From NCBI GenBank assembly GCA_964503885.1, contig CAZDCD010000008.1:110248-174247 (forward strand): a DNA stretch of 64,000 nt. Direction: 5' to 3'. Source of the DNA: CAZDCD01 sp964503885 (GTDB lineage: Bacteria; Bacteroidota; Bacteroidia; Bacteroidales; UBA10428). Below are positions 1 through 8,350 of the stretch, in pieces (the first letter of the stretch is position 1; each line of letters begins with the position of its first letter). The position numbers and the translations under genes were made by a program. The notes below the pieces were generated by a model that was not told the origin of the DNA, did no database searches, and saw only the letters and a list, made by a program, of their open reading frames with translations.

Positions 1-1104
1 CGTTTTAAAACCCTTGCTTCCGATATCAGGCCAGTAAACCGGCTTATAATTGTTCACGAATATGGGGCGTTTGGCCAGCACAGCCTCAACAAAGGCATTT
101 CCAAATCCCTCGTAGGTGCTGAAATAGGTGCAAGCCCTTGCCTGGGCATAGGCATCGGAGAGTGAATAGTTCAAATCACCTGAATGTGAAGTAAGTCCCT
201 TATTGTTAAAAAGATGATAAGCAAACGAAACCTGGTCACCTAATTTAAGTGTGTGTATCAATTCCACAAGCTCCATATAGTATTTGCTTCCAGCATCATC
301 GTTATAATTACCTGTAATAATAAGCTTTACTCGCTTATCATTAAGTTTGTCCATCAACTGAATAGCCGTTTCAATGCCTTTTCTCCCCACAACCCGGGTT
401 ACCTGAAAAAGAAGAATATCATCACAATTGAATCCCAGATTCAGGTGCAGGTATTTATTTCTTTCGGTAACTTCTCCGAATGGCTGATCAAAATCCATTA
501 CATTCGGTACAATGATCGAATCGCGGTTAAATTTCTCTTTAAGTGTATGCTGAGCGGGCGTATTAATTACTGCATGAACAGAATTGGGTAACCTGAGCGG
601 GAAAGTATTATTGATGAACTGGTTGATCTTGAAATAAGGTGATTCATATCTGTTGCCCCTTTCCCATGCAAAATCGTGATCATGGGTTATTGTCGGCAGA
701 CCGAGTTTTTCAACCGCCTTTTTTATGGCCAGCCCCATTTCAAGGTGTGAAGGAAGCGCCGAGGCATTTTCGGATATCAGCAATTCAATTTTCCGGGCAT
801 GAACCCAATCTATTATTTTTTTGTAAATAACTTTTGAATACAGGTCGATATGTTCGAGCAATTCATCTTCGTTTGAATCGGGATGAAAAAATGCTTTTTT
901 CTGTCCCCAGTAGCTTTCGGGTGAGAAAAAAGACATCTCCATTACCAGTGTTTCATATTTGGAGTCCATCGCTCTTTCCTCAAACTGACCGGATATTATA
1001 AACACTTCGTGTCCCATTCTTCTAAGTACTTCAATCCATTTTTCGGTTTCAAGAGCAACCCCGTCGACACCTCCGATTCTGCCAATAATAATGCCTATTT
1101 TCAT
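1..1104 (-). CDS. Family-4-type glycosyltransferase, 3' end outside window
   Basis: The minus strand is open from an ATG at 1104 to the window edge, giving 368 residues with no stop, so the C-terminus is missing. The N-terminus MKIGIIIGRIGGVDGVALET is a GT-B first strand and glycine-rich loop. Near the end the EX7E pair E332/E340 lies in the context YEGFGNAFVE, which binds the sugar-nucleotide donor in GT4 enzymes. A histidine-rich THDHDFAWERG segment sits mid-protein. The protein would move a sugar from a nucleotide donor to an unknown acceptor at the cytoplasmic membrane face, for example in polysaccharide or trehalose-type synthesis. The acceptor cannot be read from sequence. The fold is clear; the exact role is not. 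Confidence 0.85.
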   Translation of the reverse strand, partial: MKIGIIIGRIGGVDGVALETEKWIEVLRRMGHEVFIISGQFEERAMDSKYETLVMEMSFFSPESYWGQKKAFFHPDSNEDELLEHIDLYSKVIYKKIIDWVHARKIELLISENASALPSHLEMGLAIKKAVEKLGLPTITHDHDFAWERGNRYESPYFKINQFINNTFPLRLPNSVHAVINTPAQHTLKEKFNRDSIIVPNVMDFDQPFGEVTERNKYLHLNLGFNCDDILLFQVTRVVGRKGIETAIQLMDKLNDKRVKLIITGNYNDDAGSKYYMELVELIHTLKLGDQVSFAYHLFNNKGLTSHSGDLNYSLSDAYAQARACTYFSTYEGFGNAFVEAVLAKRPIFVNNYKPVYWPDIGSKGFKT

Positions 1105-1212
1105 ATAAAACGGTAATTTTCTTCACTTTAAAAGTAGTAAAATAATCAGGGCTGTGCAAGAATTTATGTGGCGGCCTACCCGTTTCGGGAAACCTCGTTA
1201 CTTGGGAATGTG

Positions 1213-1389
1213 TTATTTTTCTGCATATTCAGCAAGGCAAGCCGGACAGAGACAATCATTGAAGTTCTCAATGATCTTCAACATTTCGGGTTTATGTATC
1301 TGAACATTTTCGCACCAGCAATCTGCATCACCAAAACACTGGAATGATGCACCGCATTTCGGACATTTTTTGGTCATTCCTTTTTTCAT
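1213..1389 (-). CDS. Cysteine-rich CWC family small protein
   Basis: A 58-residue frame starts at the ATG at 1389, directly after the TGA of folB (1390-1392), so the two are translationally adjacent. It has seven cysteines: a CPKC knuckle at residues 9-12, C18, a CWC triplet at 24-26, then CLCPAC at 46-51. This matches the layout of the Cys_rich_CWC family, presumed zinc-binding proteins of unknown function. The position behind folB suggests co-transcription, not a shared pathway. It is small and easily missed by gene callers. The family call is confident; no function can be given. Confidence 0.75.
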   Translation of the reverse strand: MKKGMTKKCPKCGASFQCFGDADCWCENVQIHKPEMLKIIENFNDCLCPACLAEYAEK

Positions 1390-1740
1390 TCAGCCTGTAA
1401 CTGTTACGCTTACAGAATCCATAATGCCTCCCATCGGAGGATTTAGCTTGGAGACTTTTACAGTAATGGAACTGATATTATTAAAATTAAGGTGGATTGC
1501 ATCAATTATACGTTGTGCAATGTTTTCTAAAAGATGTGATTTATTTTTCATCTCACCCTTCACAATATCGTATATCGAACAGTAATTTATGGTATCTTCG
1601 AGTTTATCTGAACCTGCGGCCTTCTTTAGATCGGCTTCAATGGTAAGATTTACCCTGAATTTATTCCCGATTTTTTGCTCTTCTTCAAAATGCCCGTGGT
1701 AAGCATAGAATTCCATATTTTCAAGATGTATCAATCCCAT
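1390..1740 (-). CDS. folB: Dihydroneopterin aldolase
   Basis: The 116-residue protein has the usual length of FolB, which cleaves 7,8-dihydroneopterin to 6-hydroxymethyl-dihydropterin and glycolaldehyde in cytoplasmic folate synthesis. The N-terminal LENMEFYAYHGHFEEEQKIG carries the family YHG signature and pterin-pocket residues. DTINYCSIYDIVKGEM follows, and the C-terminal VKVSKLNPPMGGIMDSVSV contains the catalytic-lysine strand (VxVxKxxPP). It starts with an ATG at 1740 and is divergent from glnS. No other folate gene is next to it in the window. Confidence 0.93.
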   Translation of the reverse strand: MGLIHLENMEFYAYHGHFEEEQKIGNKFRVNLTIEADLKKAAGSDKLEDTINYCSIYDIVKGEMKNKSHLLENIAQRIIDAIHLNFNNISSITVKVSKLNPPMGGIMDSVSVTVTG

Positions 1741-1804
1741 TTTTTTATGCTATTAACAGTACAACTGTAAAAGTCCATTTTTTTTCAAAGATGCAAAAAA
1801 ATGA

Positions 1805-1833
1805 TTGCAAATAGTATTTTATACTTACTTTTG
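1805..1833 (+). promoter_or_regulatory. Bacteroidota-type promoter for glnS
   Basis: A TTG at 1805-1807 is followed after 18 bases by TACTTTTG (1826-1833), a full match to the -7 consensus TAnnTTTG of the Bacteroidota housekeeping sigma factor. It lies in the folB/glnS divergent gap, about 80 bases before the glnS ATG. Judged by pattern only. Confidence 0.5.
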
Positions 1834-1911
1834 TGATCGTATGCAAAAATCATCAACATTACTGATTTTATTGCACTTATAGTGTTTCCCGGGAAATTAG
1901 TTAAGGAAAAT

Positions 1912-3618
1912 ATGGAATCGGCAGAGAATAGTAAACCCCTGAATTTTATAGAGGAAATTATTGAGGCAAACCTGAAGACCGGAAAGCACGGGCGTAATAT
2001 TTTAACACGTTTTCCACCTGAACCAAACGGATACCTGCATATCGGCCATGCCAAGTCGATATGCCTGAATTTCGGTATGGCACTTAAGTACAACGGGAAA
2101 TGCAATTTACGGTTTGATGATACCAACCCGGTTACCGAAGAAATAGAATATGTAGAATCCATCAAAAACGATATCCGCTGGCTCGGTTTCGATTGGGAAG
2201 GCCGTGAATTCTATGCCTCGGATTATTTTGAGCAGCTTTATCAGTGGGCAGTCCTTTTAATCAAAAAAGGACTGGCATATGTTGATGATTGCAGTGCCGA
2301 TGAGGCTTCGGTCATGAGAGGCGGTCCGACCCAGCCGGGAAAAGAAAGTCCTTACAGAAAGCGTACACCCGAAGAGAATACCGACCTGTTCGAACAGATG
2401 AAAAACGGAAAGTTCCCTGACGGCGCCAAGGTTCTCAGGGCAAAGATAGATATGGCATCACCCAATATGCATATGCGTGATCCTGTAATGTACAGGATTA
2501 AACATGCGCAGCACCACAGGACAGGTAACAAATGGTGCATTTACCCGATGTATGACTATGCACATGGCCAGTCTGACTTTATCGAAGGGATCACACACTC
2601 ATTCTGTACCCTGGAATTTGAGGTGCACAGACCGTTATACGACTGGTTCCTGGATAATATTATCGACGATGAGAAGGTTAACAAAAGCAGAACCAGGCAA
2701 TATGAATTTGCCCGTCTGAACCTCAATTATACCGTTATGAGCAAACGTATGCTCCTGAAACTGGTTAAAGAAAAATATGTGAACGGGTGGGATGATCCCC
2801 GTATGCCAACCATCTCGGGTTTACGCAGACGCGGATATACTCCCGATTCTATTAGAAATTTTGCCGACAGGGTAGGAGTGGCCAAACGTGAAAACGTGAT
2901 TGATATGGGACTGCTTGAATTCTGTATTCGTGAAGACCTGAACAGAAAGGCACAACGAATTATGGGGGTTGTTAATCCGCTTAAAATCATTATTGAAAAT
3001 TATCCCGAAGGTATGACCGAAGAGCTTGAAGCCATAAATAATCCTGAAGATGAAAGCATGGGCGCAAGGAAAATCGTTTTTTCACGCGAGATTTATATTG
3101 AACAGGATGACTTTATGGAGGATCCGCCTAAAAAGTTTTTCAGGCTGTCGCCGGGAACCGAGGTACGTCTCAGGTATGCTTATTTTATCAGGTGCAACAA
3201 CATTGTCCGGGATACAACCGGTAAAATAACGGAATTGCGCTGCAGCTATGATCCGGAATCGAAGGGAGGAAAATCACCCGATGGCAGAAAGGTGAAAAGC
3301 ACTATCCACTGGGTTTCGGTTCAGCATGCAGTTCAGGCAGAAATAAGGCTTTATGACCGCCTGTTCCTGAATGCTGACCCGACTGCAGTTGCAGAGGAGA
3401 AAACATTTCTTGATGACTTAAATCCTGATTCATTGAAAACAGTAACGGGGTTTGTTGAACCCTTTGTGAAGGCTGCCCGCCCGCTTCAGAAATTCCAGTT
3501 TGAAAGAGTGGGGTATTTTTGTGTTGACCCCGACTCCACTGAAAAAAAAATAATCTTAAACAGGACAGTTCCTTTGAAAGATACGTGGGCTAAAATTTCG
3601 GCAAAGGAAAACCAGTAA
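1912..3618 (+). CDS. glnS: Glutaminyl-tRNA synthetase
   Basis: The protein charges tRNA-Gln directly with glutamine in the cytoplasm. The ATG at 1912 (568 residues) is chosen over the upstream in-frame start at 1882 because AAGGAAAA lies just before it and the N-terminus then fits the family. The class I HIGH motif is at residues 43-46 (PPEPNGYLHIGHAKS), and the KMSKS equivalent MSKR is at about 276-279. Arginines and aspartates typical of the Gln/Glu branch (LRFDDTNP) are present. The C-terminal anticodon-binding beta barrels are intact and the length is normal. Having GlnRS implies direct Gln-tRNA formation, not only the amidotransferase route. waaA follows after 19 bases. Confidence 0.97.
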   Translation: MESAENSKPLNFIEEIIEANLKTGKHGRNILTRFPPEPNGYLHIGHAKSICLNFGMALKYNGKCNLRFDDTNPVTEEIEYVESIKNDIRWLGFDWEGREFYASDYFEQLYQWAVLLIKKGLAYVDDCSADEASVMRGGPTQPGKESPYRKRTPEENTDLFEQMKNGKFPDGAKVLRAKIDMASPNMHMRDPVMYRIKHAQHHRTGNKWCIYPMYDYAHGQSDFIEGITHSFCTLEFEVHRPLYDWFLDNIIDDEKVNKSRTRQYEFARLNLNYTVMSKRMLLKLVKEKYVNGWDDPRMPTISGLRRRGYTPDSIRNFADRVGVAKRENVIDMGLLEFCIREDLNRKAQRIMGVVNPLKIIIENYPEGMTEELEAINNPEDESMGARKIVFSREIYIEQDDFMEDPPKKFFRLSPGTEVRLRYAYFIRCNNIVRDTTGKITELRCSYDPESKGGKSPDGRKVKSTIHWVSVQHAVQAEIRLYDRLFLNADPTAVAEEKTFLDDLNPDSLKTVTGFVEPFVKAARPLQKFQFERVGYFCVDPDSTEKKIILNRTVPLKDTWAKISAKENQ

Positions 3619-3637
3619 AAACTACAGAGAAACAGTC

Positions 3638-4873
3638 ATGCTTTTTGTTTATTACCTGGGAATCAGAATATATTACCTGGCCATCTGTATCGCATCAGCT
3701 TTTAACGGTAAAGCCCGGCAATGGTTATCAGGGCGTAAAGGTCTTTTTCAGCTGGTAAAACAACGCATGACACCGCATGAAAAAATTCTATGGTTTCATG
3801 TGGCCTCACTTGGTGAATTCGAACAGGGAAGACCTGTTATCGAAGCCATCCGCAAAAAACATACGGAATATAAAATCCTGATCACCTTTTTTTCACCATC
3901 GGGTTATGAAATACGAAAAAACTATGCAGGGGCTGATTATGTCTTCTATCTTCCGCTTGACACATTGAGAAATGCGAGGAAATTCGTGGAGCTGCTGCAA
4001 CCCGAAAAGGTTTTTTTTGTAAAATATGAATTCTGGTTTAATTTCCTCAGGGTTCTGCATCAAAAAAAAATACCGGTATACCTGATCTCGGGAATATTCC
4101 GTAAAAATCACTTGTTTTTCAGATGGTATGGCAAAGGTTACGGCAACATATTGGGTTTTTTTACCCATTTTTATGTCCAGAACAGGGAATCCTATCAGTT
4201 ACTCACAGAAAGAGGATTTAATAATGTCACCCTATCGGGCGATACCCGTTTCGACCGGGTAACGCAGATTGCCTCGGATGCACGGGAGACCGGAATAGCA
4301 GAACGGTTTGTGAAAGGATCGCCTGTAGTCATTTGCGGCAGTACATGGGATCGGGATGAGGAATTGCTGATGCAATATATCAACGATTGCGATGAACAGG
4401 TAAAATTCATTATTGCCCCGCATGAAATTCACGAATCACATATCCTTAATATTGTTGCGGGTTTGAAAATTACCCCGGTCAGATATTCGCAGGCGGATTC
4501 ACAACCCCTTGAGGGAAGAAGGGTTTTGATCATTGATAATATTGGTTTGCTTTCCACATTGTATAAATATGGAGATATCGCATATATTGGCGGCGGCTTT
4601 GGTGCCGGCATTCACAATATTCTTGAAGCGGCAGCATTCGGACTTCCTATAGTTTTCGGGCCAAATTACCGGAAATTTACGGAAGCATACGATCTTATCG
4701 GTATGAAAGGGGCGTTCAGCATAAGCACATTTCCGGAACTCCGGAAAATCCTGGATTTATTATTAAAAAGCCGGCAGGAAAAGGAAAAAGCTGGAAGAAC
4801 TGCACAAAAATATGTGGCTGAACATCAGGGTGCAACATCCAAAATACTGCGTGACCTTTTTAATGCAACTTAA
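3638..4873 (+). CDS. waaA: 3-deoxy-D-manno-octulosonic acid transferase
   Basis: This 411-residue enzyme moves Kdo from CMP-Kdo onto lipid IVA at the cytoplasmic face of the inner membrane, the first core-sugar step of lipopolysaccharide. An N-terminal hydrophobic segment (about residues 3-22) is the membrane anchor. HVASLGEFEQGRPVI near residue 52 contains the catalytic glutamate context (SLGE) of the GT30 family. CGSTWDRDEE and APHEIHESHI mark the hinge and donor domain. GFGAGIHNILEAAAFGLPIVFGP near the C-terminus is the CMP-Kdo-binding E motif. It fits with the lipid A genes elsewhere in the window. It sits close behind glnS and may share its transcript. Confidence 0.94.
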   Translation: MLFVYYLGIRIYYLAICIASAFNGKARQWLSGRKGLFQLVKQRMTPHEKILWFHVASLGEFEQGRPVIEAIRKKHTEYKILITFFSPSGYEIRKNYAGADYVFYLPLDTLRNARKFVELLQPEKVFFVKYEFWFNFLRVLHQKKIPVYLISGIFRKNHLFFRWYGKGYGNILGFFTHFYVQNRESYQLLTERGFNNVTLSGDTRFDRVTQIASDARETGIAERFVKGSPVVICGSTWDRDEELLMQYINDCDEQVKFIIAPHEIHESHILNIVAGLKITPVRYSQADSQPLEGRRVLIIDNIGLLSTLYKYGDIAYIGGGFGAGIHNILEAAAFGLPIVFGPNYRKFTEAYDLIGMKGAFSISTFPELRKILDLLLKSRQEKEKAGRTAQKYVAEHQGATSKILRDLFNAT

Positions 4874-4922
4874 TACAGCAACGTTGTAAATAACCTCTTA
4901 ACCATTTAAAATACAATTAGAA

Positions 4923-5348
4923 ATGAATGCAATTGTCGTATACCACAGCAGAACAGGCATTACACAAAAGTATGGAAATGAAATCCATGATTTTTTAAAA
5001 AACAATAACCTGACATCTAAGGTATTGCCGATAACCGAAGTGAAACCGGCAGATGTGGAAGAAGCCGAGATTGTACTTCTGGGTTGCTGGACCAGCGGTC
5101 TGTTTTTTTTCCTGCAGCATCCCGATAAAATCTGGAAGAAGCATGCCCTCGAATTGCCTGACATGAAAAACAAAAAAGTTGGGTATTTCACAACTTATAA
5201 AACAGCTGCCGGGAGCATGTTTAAAAACATGAGCAGGGTAGTAGCCGGAAAACTATCAGGGCCTGTTAACCTAATGCTTAAATCGAGAAACGGAAGTCTT
5301 TCTGAGGAAAATAAAAAGCTTTTGAATGAATTTATTGGAATTGCCTAG
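4923..5348 (+). CDS. Flavodoxin family protein
   Basis: The 141-residue protein begins MNAIVVYHSRTGITQKYGNE, the FMN phosphate-binding loop of short-chain flavodoxins (S/T-x-T-G-x-T style). A second flavin-contact stretch GCWTSGLFFFLQHPDKIWK follows near residue 58, then KVGYFTTYKTAAGSMFKNM. It is likely a cytoplasmic single-electron carrier or flavodoxin-like reductase. The partner cannot be named. It starts at an ATG 49 bases after waaA on the same strand. The next gene is convergent. Confidence 0.8.
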   Translation: MNAIVVYHSRTGITQKYGNEIHDFLKNNNLTSKVLPITEVKPADVEEAEIVLLGCWTSGLFFFLQHPDKIWKKHALELPDMKNKKVGYFTTYKTAAGSMFKNMSRVVAGKLSGPVNLMLKSRNGSLSEENKKLLNEFIGIA

Positions 5349-5377
5349 GTCGTGCAGGATAAAAGTACTTTGTGTTC

Positions 5378-6130
5378 TTATTTGAAGCCATATCCCAGTC
5401 CGGCCTTAATCCTCAATCCCAACTGATAATAGTTTCTCCGAAAATCCATATCATAGTAATATCCCGCATATGGTGCGAAATCAACAAATAGCCATTTATT
5501 GATACGGGTATTTATTCCCCAGGATAAAGCAAATCCCGGATAGAAGCTCAGATTATTATCTGAAGCAGGATTAATAGTTATGCTGTCGGTTAGGCTTTTA
5601 AGCTTCATGGAATGGAACCTTAATCCTGATAACGACAAACCTATGTAACTCCCGTTGAAATTGTTTGCACTGATCTTGTTCCTGATTTCTGTTTTTTTAC
5701 CATAGAAATATCTGAAAATAAGATTGGTGCTTGTAGTAAAGGAGTTATAGTAATCACCATTTTTTTGAAAAGAAAAGCTATTGGTTAATCCTGCAGACCA
5801 ACAAGGATTTATCTTATGTTCAAAACTTAAACCGCTGGAGATCAGAAAAACAGAATTTATCTTATCGGTAACTAATCGATACACATCATTATTCAAACCA
5901 TAAATATAGCTTAAACCTATGAAATCGAGAGTTAACAGATTTTTTTCTTCCACAAGGTTGTTGTTCAAATATTTATATTTCAACTTGTAGGTATAACCTG
6001 AAGAATCTACCGACACCTGGGTATATTCGAAAATTACCGTATCATTTTGTGCTGACAAATTGCATAATATACTGCTGTTCATTATCAGGATTCCTGCTAT
6101 GAAATAAATGTTGTATAGTTTCCTTTTCAT
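5378..6130 (-). CDS. Putative outer-membrane beta-barrel protein of ECF sigma operon
   Basis: The ATG at 6130 is preferred over the longer frame starting at 6160 because it overlaps the previous stop as ATGA (6127-6130), typical of coupled translation. That gives 250 residues. Residues 1-28 form a signal peptide (MKRKLYNIYFIAGILIMNSS then SAQ). The rest alternates hydrophobic and polar residues with many Tyr/Phe/Asn, ending in AGLGYGFK, as in outer-membrane barrels. No specific family is recognised. It is the last gene of a four-gene run beginning with an ECF sigma factor, so it may be a product of the response that the sigma factor controls. Confidence 0.65.
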   Translation of the reverse strand: MKRKLYNIYFIAGILIMNSSILCNLSAQNDTVIFEYTQVSVDSSGYTYKLKYKYLNNNLVEEKNLLTLDFIGLSYIYGLNNDVYRLVTDKINSVFLISSGLSFEHKINPCWSAGLTNSFSFQKNGDYYNSFTTSTNLIFRYFYGKKTEIRNKISANNFNGSYIGLSLSGLRFHSMKLKSLTDSITINPASDNNLSFYPGFALSWGINTRINKWLFVDFAPYAGYYYDMDFRRNYYQLGLRIKAGLGYGFK

Positions 6131-7026
6131 TTGTTGATTGAATTTATAGTAATTGGACAATATGATGTTTCAATAGTCATCGATGGATTTGACGGACTGA
6201 ATGTAAGATAAAACCTTTGAATTTTAGATTCTCTGATTATTTTCCCGGAATAATTACCAGGAAGATTTAACGAAGAATTTTGGGTTAACAGGGAATACGA
6301 ATATTTGTCGAAACGGTCAACATTAATCGCTATTTCTGTTCTTGATGATTTAATCGTAAGTTTTTTCAGGTATATACCGGGATTAAAAGCAATATTCCCA
6401 TAACTTGAAGTTATATCTACCGTATTGGAAATAACGCTGAAGTACAACTCAGAATTATCAGCTTTACATACAATTTTTGCATCACAACCTGAAAGTCGTG
6501 AGTCTGCATAATATGCGGTTAAATAAAGGGTGCCTTTAATATTGTTTAAAAAAACTTCACCGAAAGAATTTTTAACTGTACTTTCCTGATTGAGATTACT
6601 TATAGTGATATTACCGTAAAGATTTTCTACCTTAACTATGGATTGTTCAGGGAGATGCACAATGAATTTTACACTAAGATTACTGGTAATTCTGACATTA
6701 TGCGTGGATAGAAATGAATTCGACAGCATTATTTTGTTGTCTTTTTTAACTAAAGTATAGTTCATAAATTGGATATCTTTTTCAGCTTTAACTTTTTCGG
6801 GATTTTTAGCAATCAGCTGGATCTCTATTTTAACACTATTATTCTTCCAGCCTGTTAGAATTATATCCGATTTTTCACCTTTGATCTGTAAATACGGTAT
6901 TTCGGAAATGGCATATTCTTTACTTATGATCTTTTTCAGCACATGAATTTTTTCCTGTGCAAAAATATTTACACCGGTATTCACAAGAGCTGCAGTAATC
7001 ACCAAATAATTTAAGTAATTTCTCAT
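6127..7026 (-). CDS. Secreted DUF4097-like beta-helix protein
   Basis: The 299-residue product has a signal peptide (residues 1-23, ending NIFAQ) and then many short beta repeats of the type VKVENLYGNITISNLNQES and SSYGNIAFNPG. This pattern is typical of DUF4097/GIN-type predicted adhesins, which often sit beside anti-sigma or PspC genes in Bacteroidota. It overlaps the upstream gene by ATGA at 7023-7026 and the downstream gene by ATGA at 6127-6130, so three genes are tightly coupled. Location is likely periplasm or cell surface. The role is unknown; the repeat reading is by eye. Confidence 0.6.
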   Translation of the reverse strand: MRNYLNYLVITAALVNTGVNIFAQEKIHVLKKIISKEYAISEIPYLQIKGEKSDIILTGWKNNSVKIEIQLIAKNPEKVKAEKDIQFMNYTLVKKDNKIMLSNSFLSTHNVRITSNLSVKFIVHLPEQSIVKVENLYGNITISNLNQESTVKNSFGEVFLNNIKGTLYLTAYYADSRLSGCDAKIVCKADNSELYFSVISNTVDITSSYGNIAFNPGIYLKKLTIKSSRTEIAINVDRFDKYSYSLLTQNSSLNLPGNYSGKIIRESKIQRFYLTFSPSNPSMTIETSYCPITINSINK

Positions 7027-7622
7027 GACCGTATGGTTTTGAGTACATCCTTGATCAGGCCTGCTCGCTGATTTTCCATTTTAATCAGTGTCTTGATCAA
7101 TGAAGAAGACTCTCCGTAATTGAGCATAATATTGTTAATGCGTCTGATTTCGGCATTCAGTTCATCGATTTTCTGCATTTTAAATGATGTAACAGGATCA
7201 CTGCAATTATTTGCCGACCGTGCACACCATTTTTGTAGAAAATCAGCCGGATTATCAACTCCCTGTGTTATTTGACAGGGTTCGGAAACTATATATTCTT
7301 CGCTGTAAAGTGTTTTGGTATTTGCCTGATTTTTAAAAAGGTAGAAAGAAATAATCAGCAATAAAGTTACTGCCGCACTCAGAGAAGTGACGGACAGATA
7401 GATTCTTTTTCTTTTTAGCTGAACATGTGGAACTATTCCCTTTTCAATATTAGCCCATAGATCCGGGCTATAATTTACCCATGTGGATTCTTTTGCTTTT
7501 ATTTTAAGGGTTTCATCAAAATCAAGCCAATCCGATATTTTTTCCCACAGATTTTCATCCGGAGTATAGCCATGCAAAGCCTTTCTTACCTGTACAAGTT
7601 TAGATTCAAAATTATCTTTCAT
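7023..7622 (-). CDS. Putative single-pass anti-sigma-like membrane protein
   Basis: The 199-residue protein has a soluble N-terminal part (residues 1-70) with two tryptophan-containing helices (ENLWEKISDWLDF, DLWANIEKGI). One membrane segment follows at about 76-97 (YLSVTSLSAAVTLLLIISFYLF), then a C-terminal part ending in a predicted coiled coil (INNIMLNYGESSSLIKTLIK). No zinc-binding HxxxCxxC anti-sigma motif is seen. It overlaps the ECF sigma gene by 11 bases and directly follows it, the usual place for a cognate anti-sigma factor. That role is inferred from context and topology only. Confidence 0.55.
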   Translation of the reverse strand: MKDNFESKLVQVRKALHGYTPDENLWEKISDWLDFDETLKIKAKESTWVNYSPDLWANIEKGIVPHVQLKRKRIYLSVTSLSAAVTLLLIISFYLFKNQANTKTLYSEEYIVSEPCQITQGVDNPADFLQKWCARSANNCSDPVTSFKMQKIDELNAEIRRINNIMLNYGESSSLIKTLIKMENQRAGLIKDVLKTIRS

Positions 7623-8139
7623 ATCCGTACATTTCTTTCAGATATTTCTTTAGTAGCTTTTTTGCGTAAAAGAGTTGAGATTTTGAAGTTCCATCTGATA
7701 TTTCAAGCATATTTGCTACTTCTTTATGTTTATACCCCTCTACCTCAACGAGTAAAAAAATTGTCCTGTTCCCTGTCGGTAAAGAGCTGATTGCCTTATC
7801 CAGGTCTTCTGCTGTAAATTCCTGATTGAATTTGGGTTCGCTTACATGATGGTTGGTTTCTATCAACTCGAATTTTTTTACCGTTTTCAGGTGTCTTATG
7901 GTTTTTCTTATAACAATGGTTTTCATCCAGCTATATAGCGAACTCTCATTTCTGAAATCCTTCAGGTCCCTGAATATTTCAATAAAACTATCCTGAATAA
8001 TATCATGAGCCTGATCATAATCATTAAGCATCCGAAATGCAACAGTATACATTGCTTTGGCATACTTATCAAATAATGCTTTTTGGGCTAACCGGTTATT
8101 GCTGATGCATTCTCTTATGATCAACCTGTCTTCAGACAT
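7612..8139 (-). CDS. ECF-type RNA polymerase sigma factor
   Basis: The 175-residue protein has the two-domain layout of extracytoplasmic-function sigma factors. Region 2 spans about residues 20-90 (LFDKYAKAMYTVAFRMLNDYDQAHDIIQDSFIEIF, with the DxxQD-type core-binding helix). Region 4 spans about 112-165 (ISSLPTGNRTIFLLVEVEGYKHKEVANML...GTSKSQLFYAKKLL), a helix-turn-helix that reads -35-type promoter elements. It heads a leftward run with a putative anti-sigma protein, a beta-helix protein and a barrel protein, suggesting a self-contained envelope-sensing unit. The operon is visibly more AT-rich than its flanks. Its inducing signal is unknown. Confidence 0.9.
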   Translation of the reverse strand: MSEDRLIIRECISNNRLAQKALFDKYAKAMYTVAFRMLNDYDQAHDIIQDSFIEIFRDLKDFRNESSLYSWMKTIVIRKTIRHLKTVKKFELIETNHHVSEPKFNQEFTAEDLDKAISSLPTGNRTIFLLVEVEGYKHKEVANMLEISDGTSKSQLFYAKKLLKKYLKEMYGYER

Positions 8140-8321
8140 TACAAAAGCTCTTTTAACAACAGGGTATAATTTTATTAAAAAGGTTGTAAATGAAAGCAGA
8201 AATCCGATAAAAAAACCTGATTATGAAGAAAAACTGGTAAAATAAATGGTATATATTATCGAAAAATAAGAAAGAAGGATAAAAATTAAAAGGTCAAAAG
8301 AAAATCAGCAGATTTCGAAGT

Positions 8322-8340
8322 AACCTCAATTCTGGAGGTT
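8322..8340 (-). terminator. Weak hairpin after kbl
   Basis: AACCTC (8322-8327) pairs with GAGGTT (8335-8340) around a 7-base loop, about 10 bases past the kbl stop on the minus strand. There is no clear T-run after it, so it is at best a weak terminator. Confidence 0.25.
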
Positions 8341-8350
8341 TCAGTTCAGG

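Noticed and set aside
253..830. Short plus-strand open frames at the left edge
   Set aside because: They lie opposite the glycosyltransferase frame, which is continuous and carries the EX7E motif; the short frames have no domain features.
1785..2165. 126-residue minus-strand frame over the glnS start
   Set aside because: Antisense to the conserved GlnRS catalytic region with no domain or start signal.
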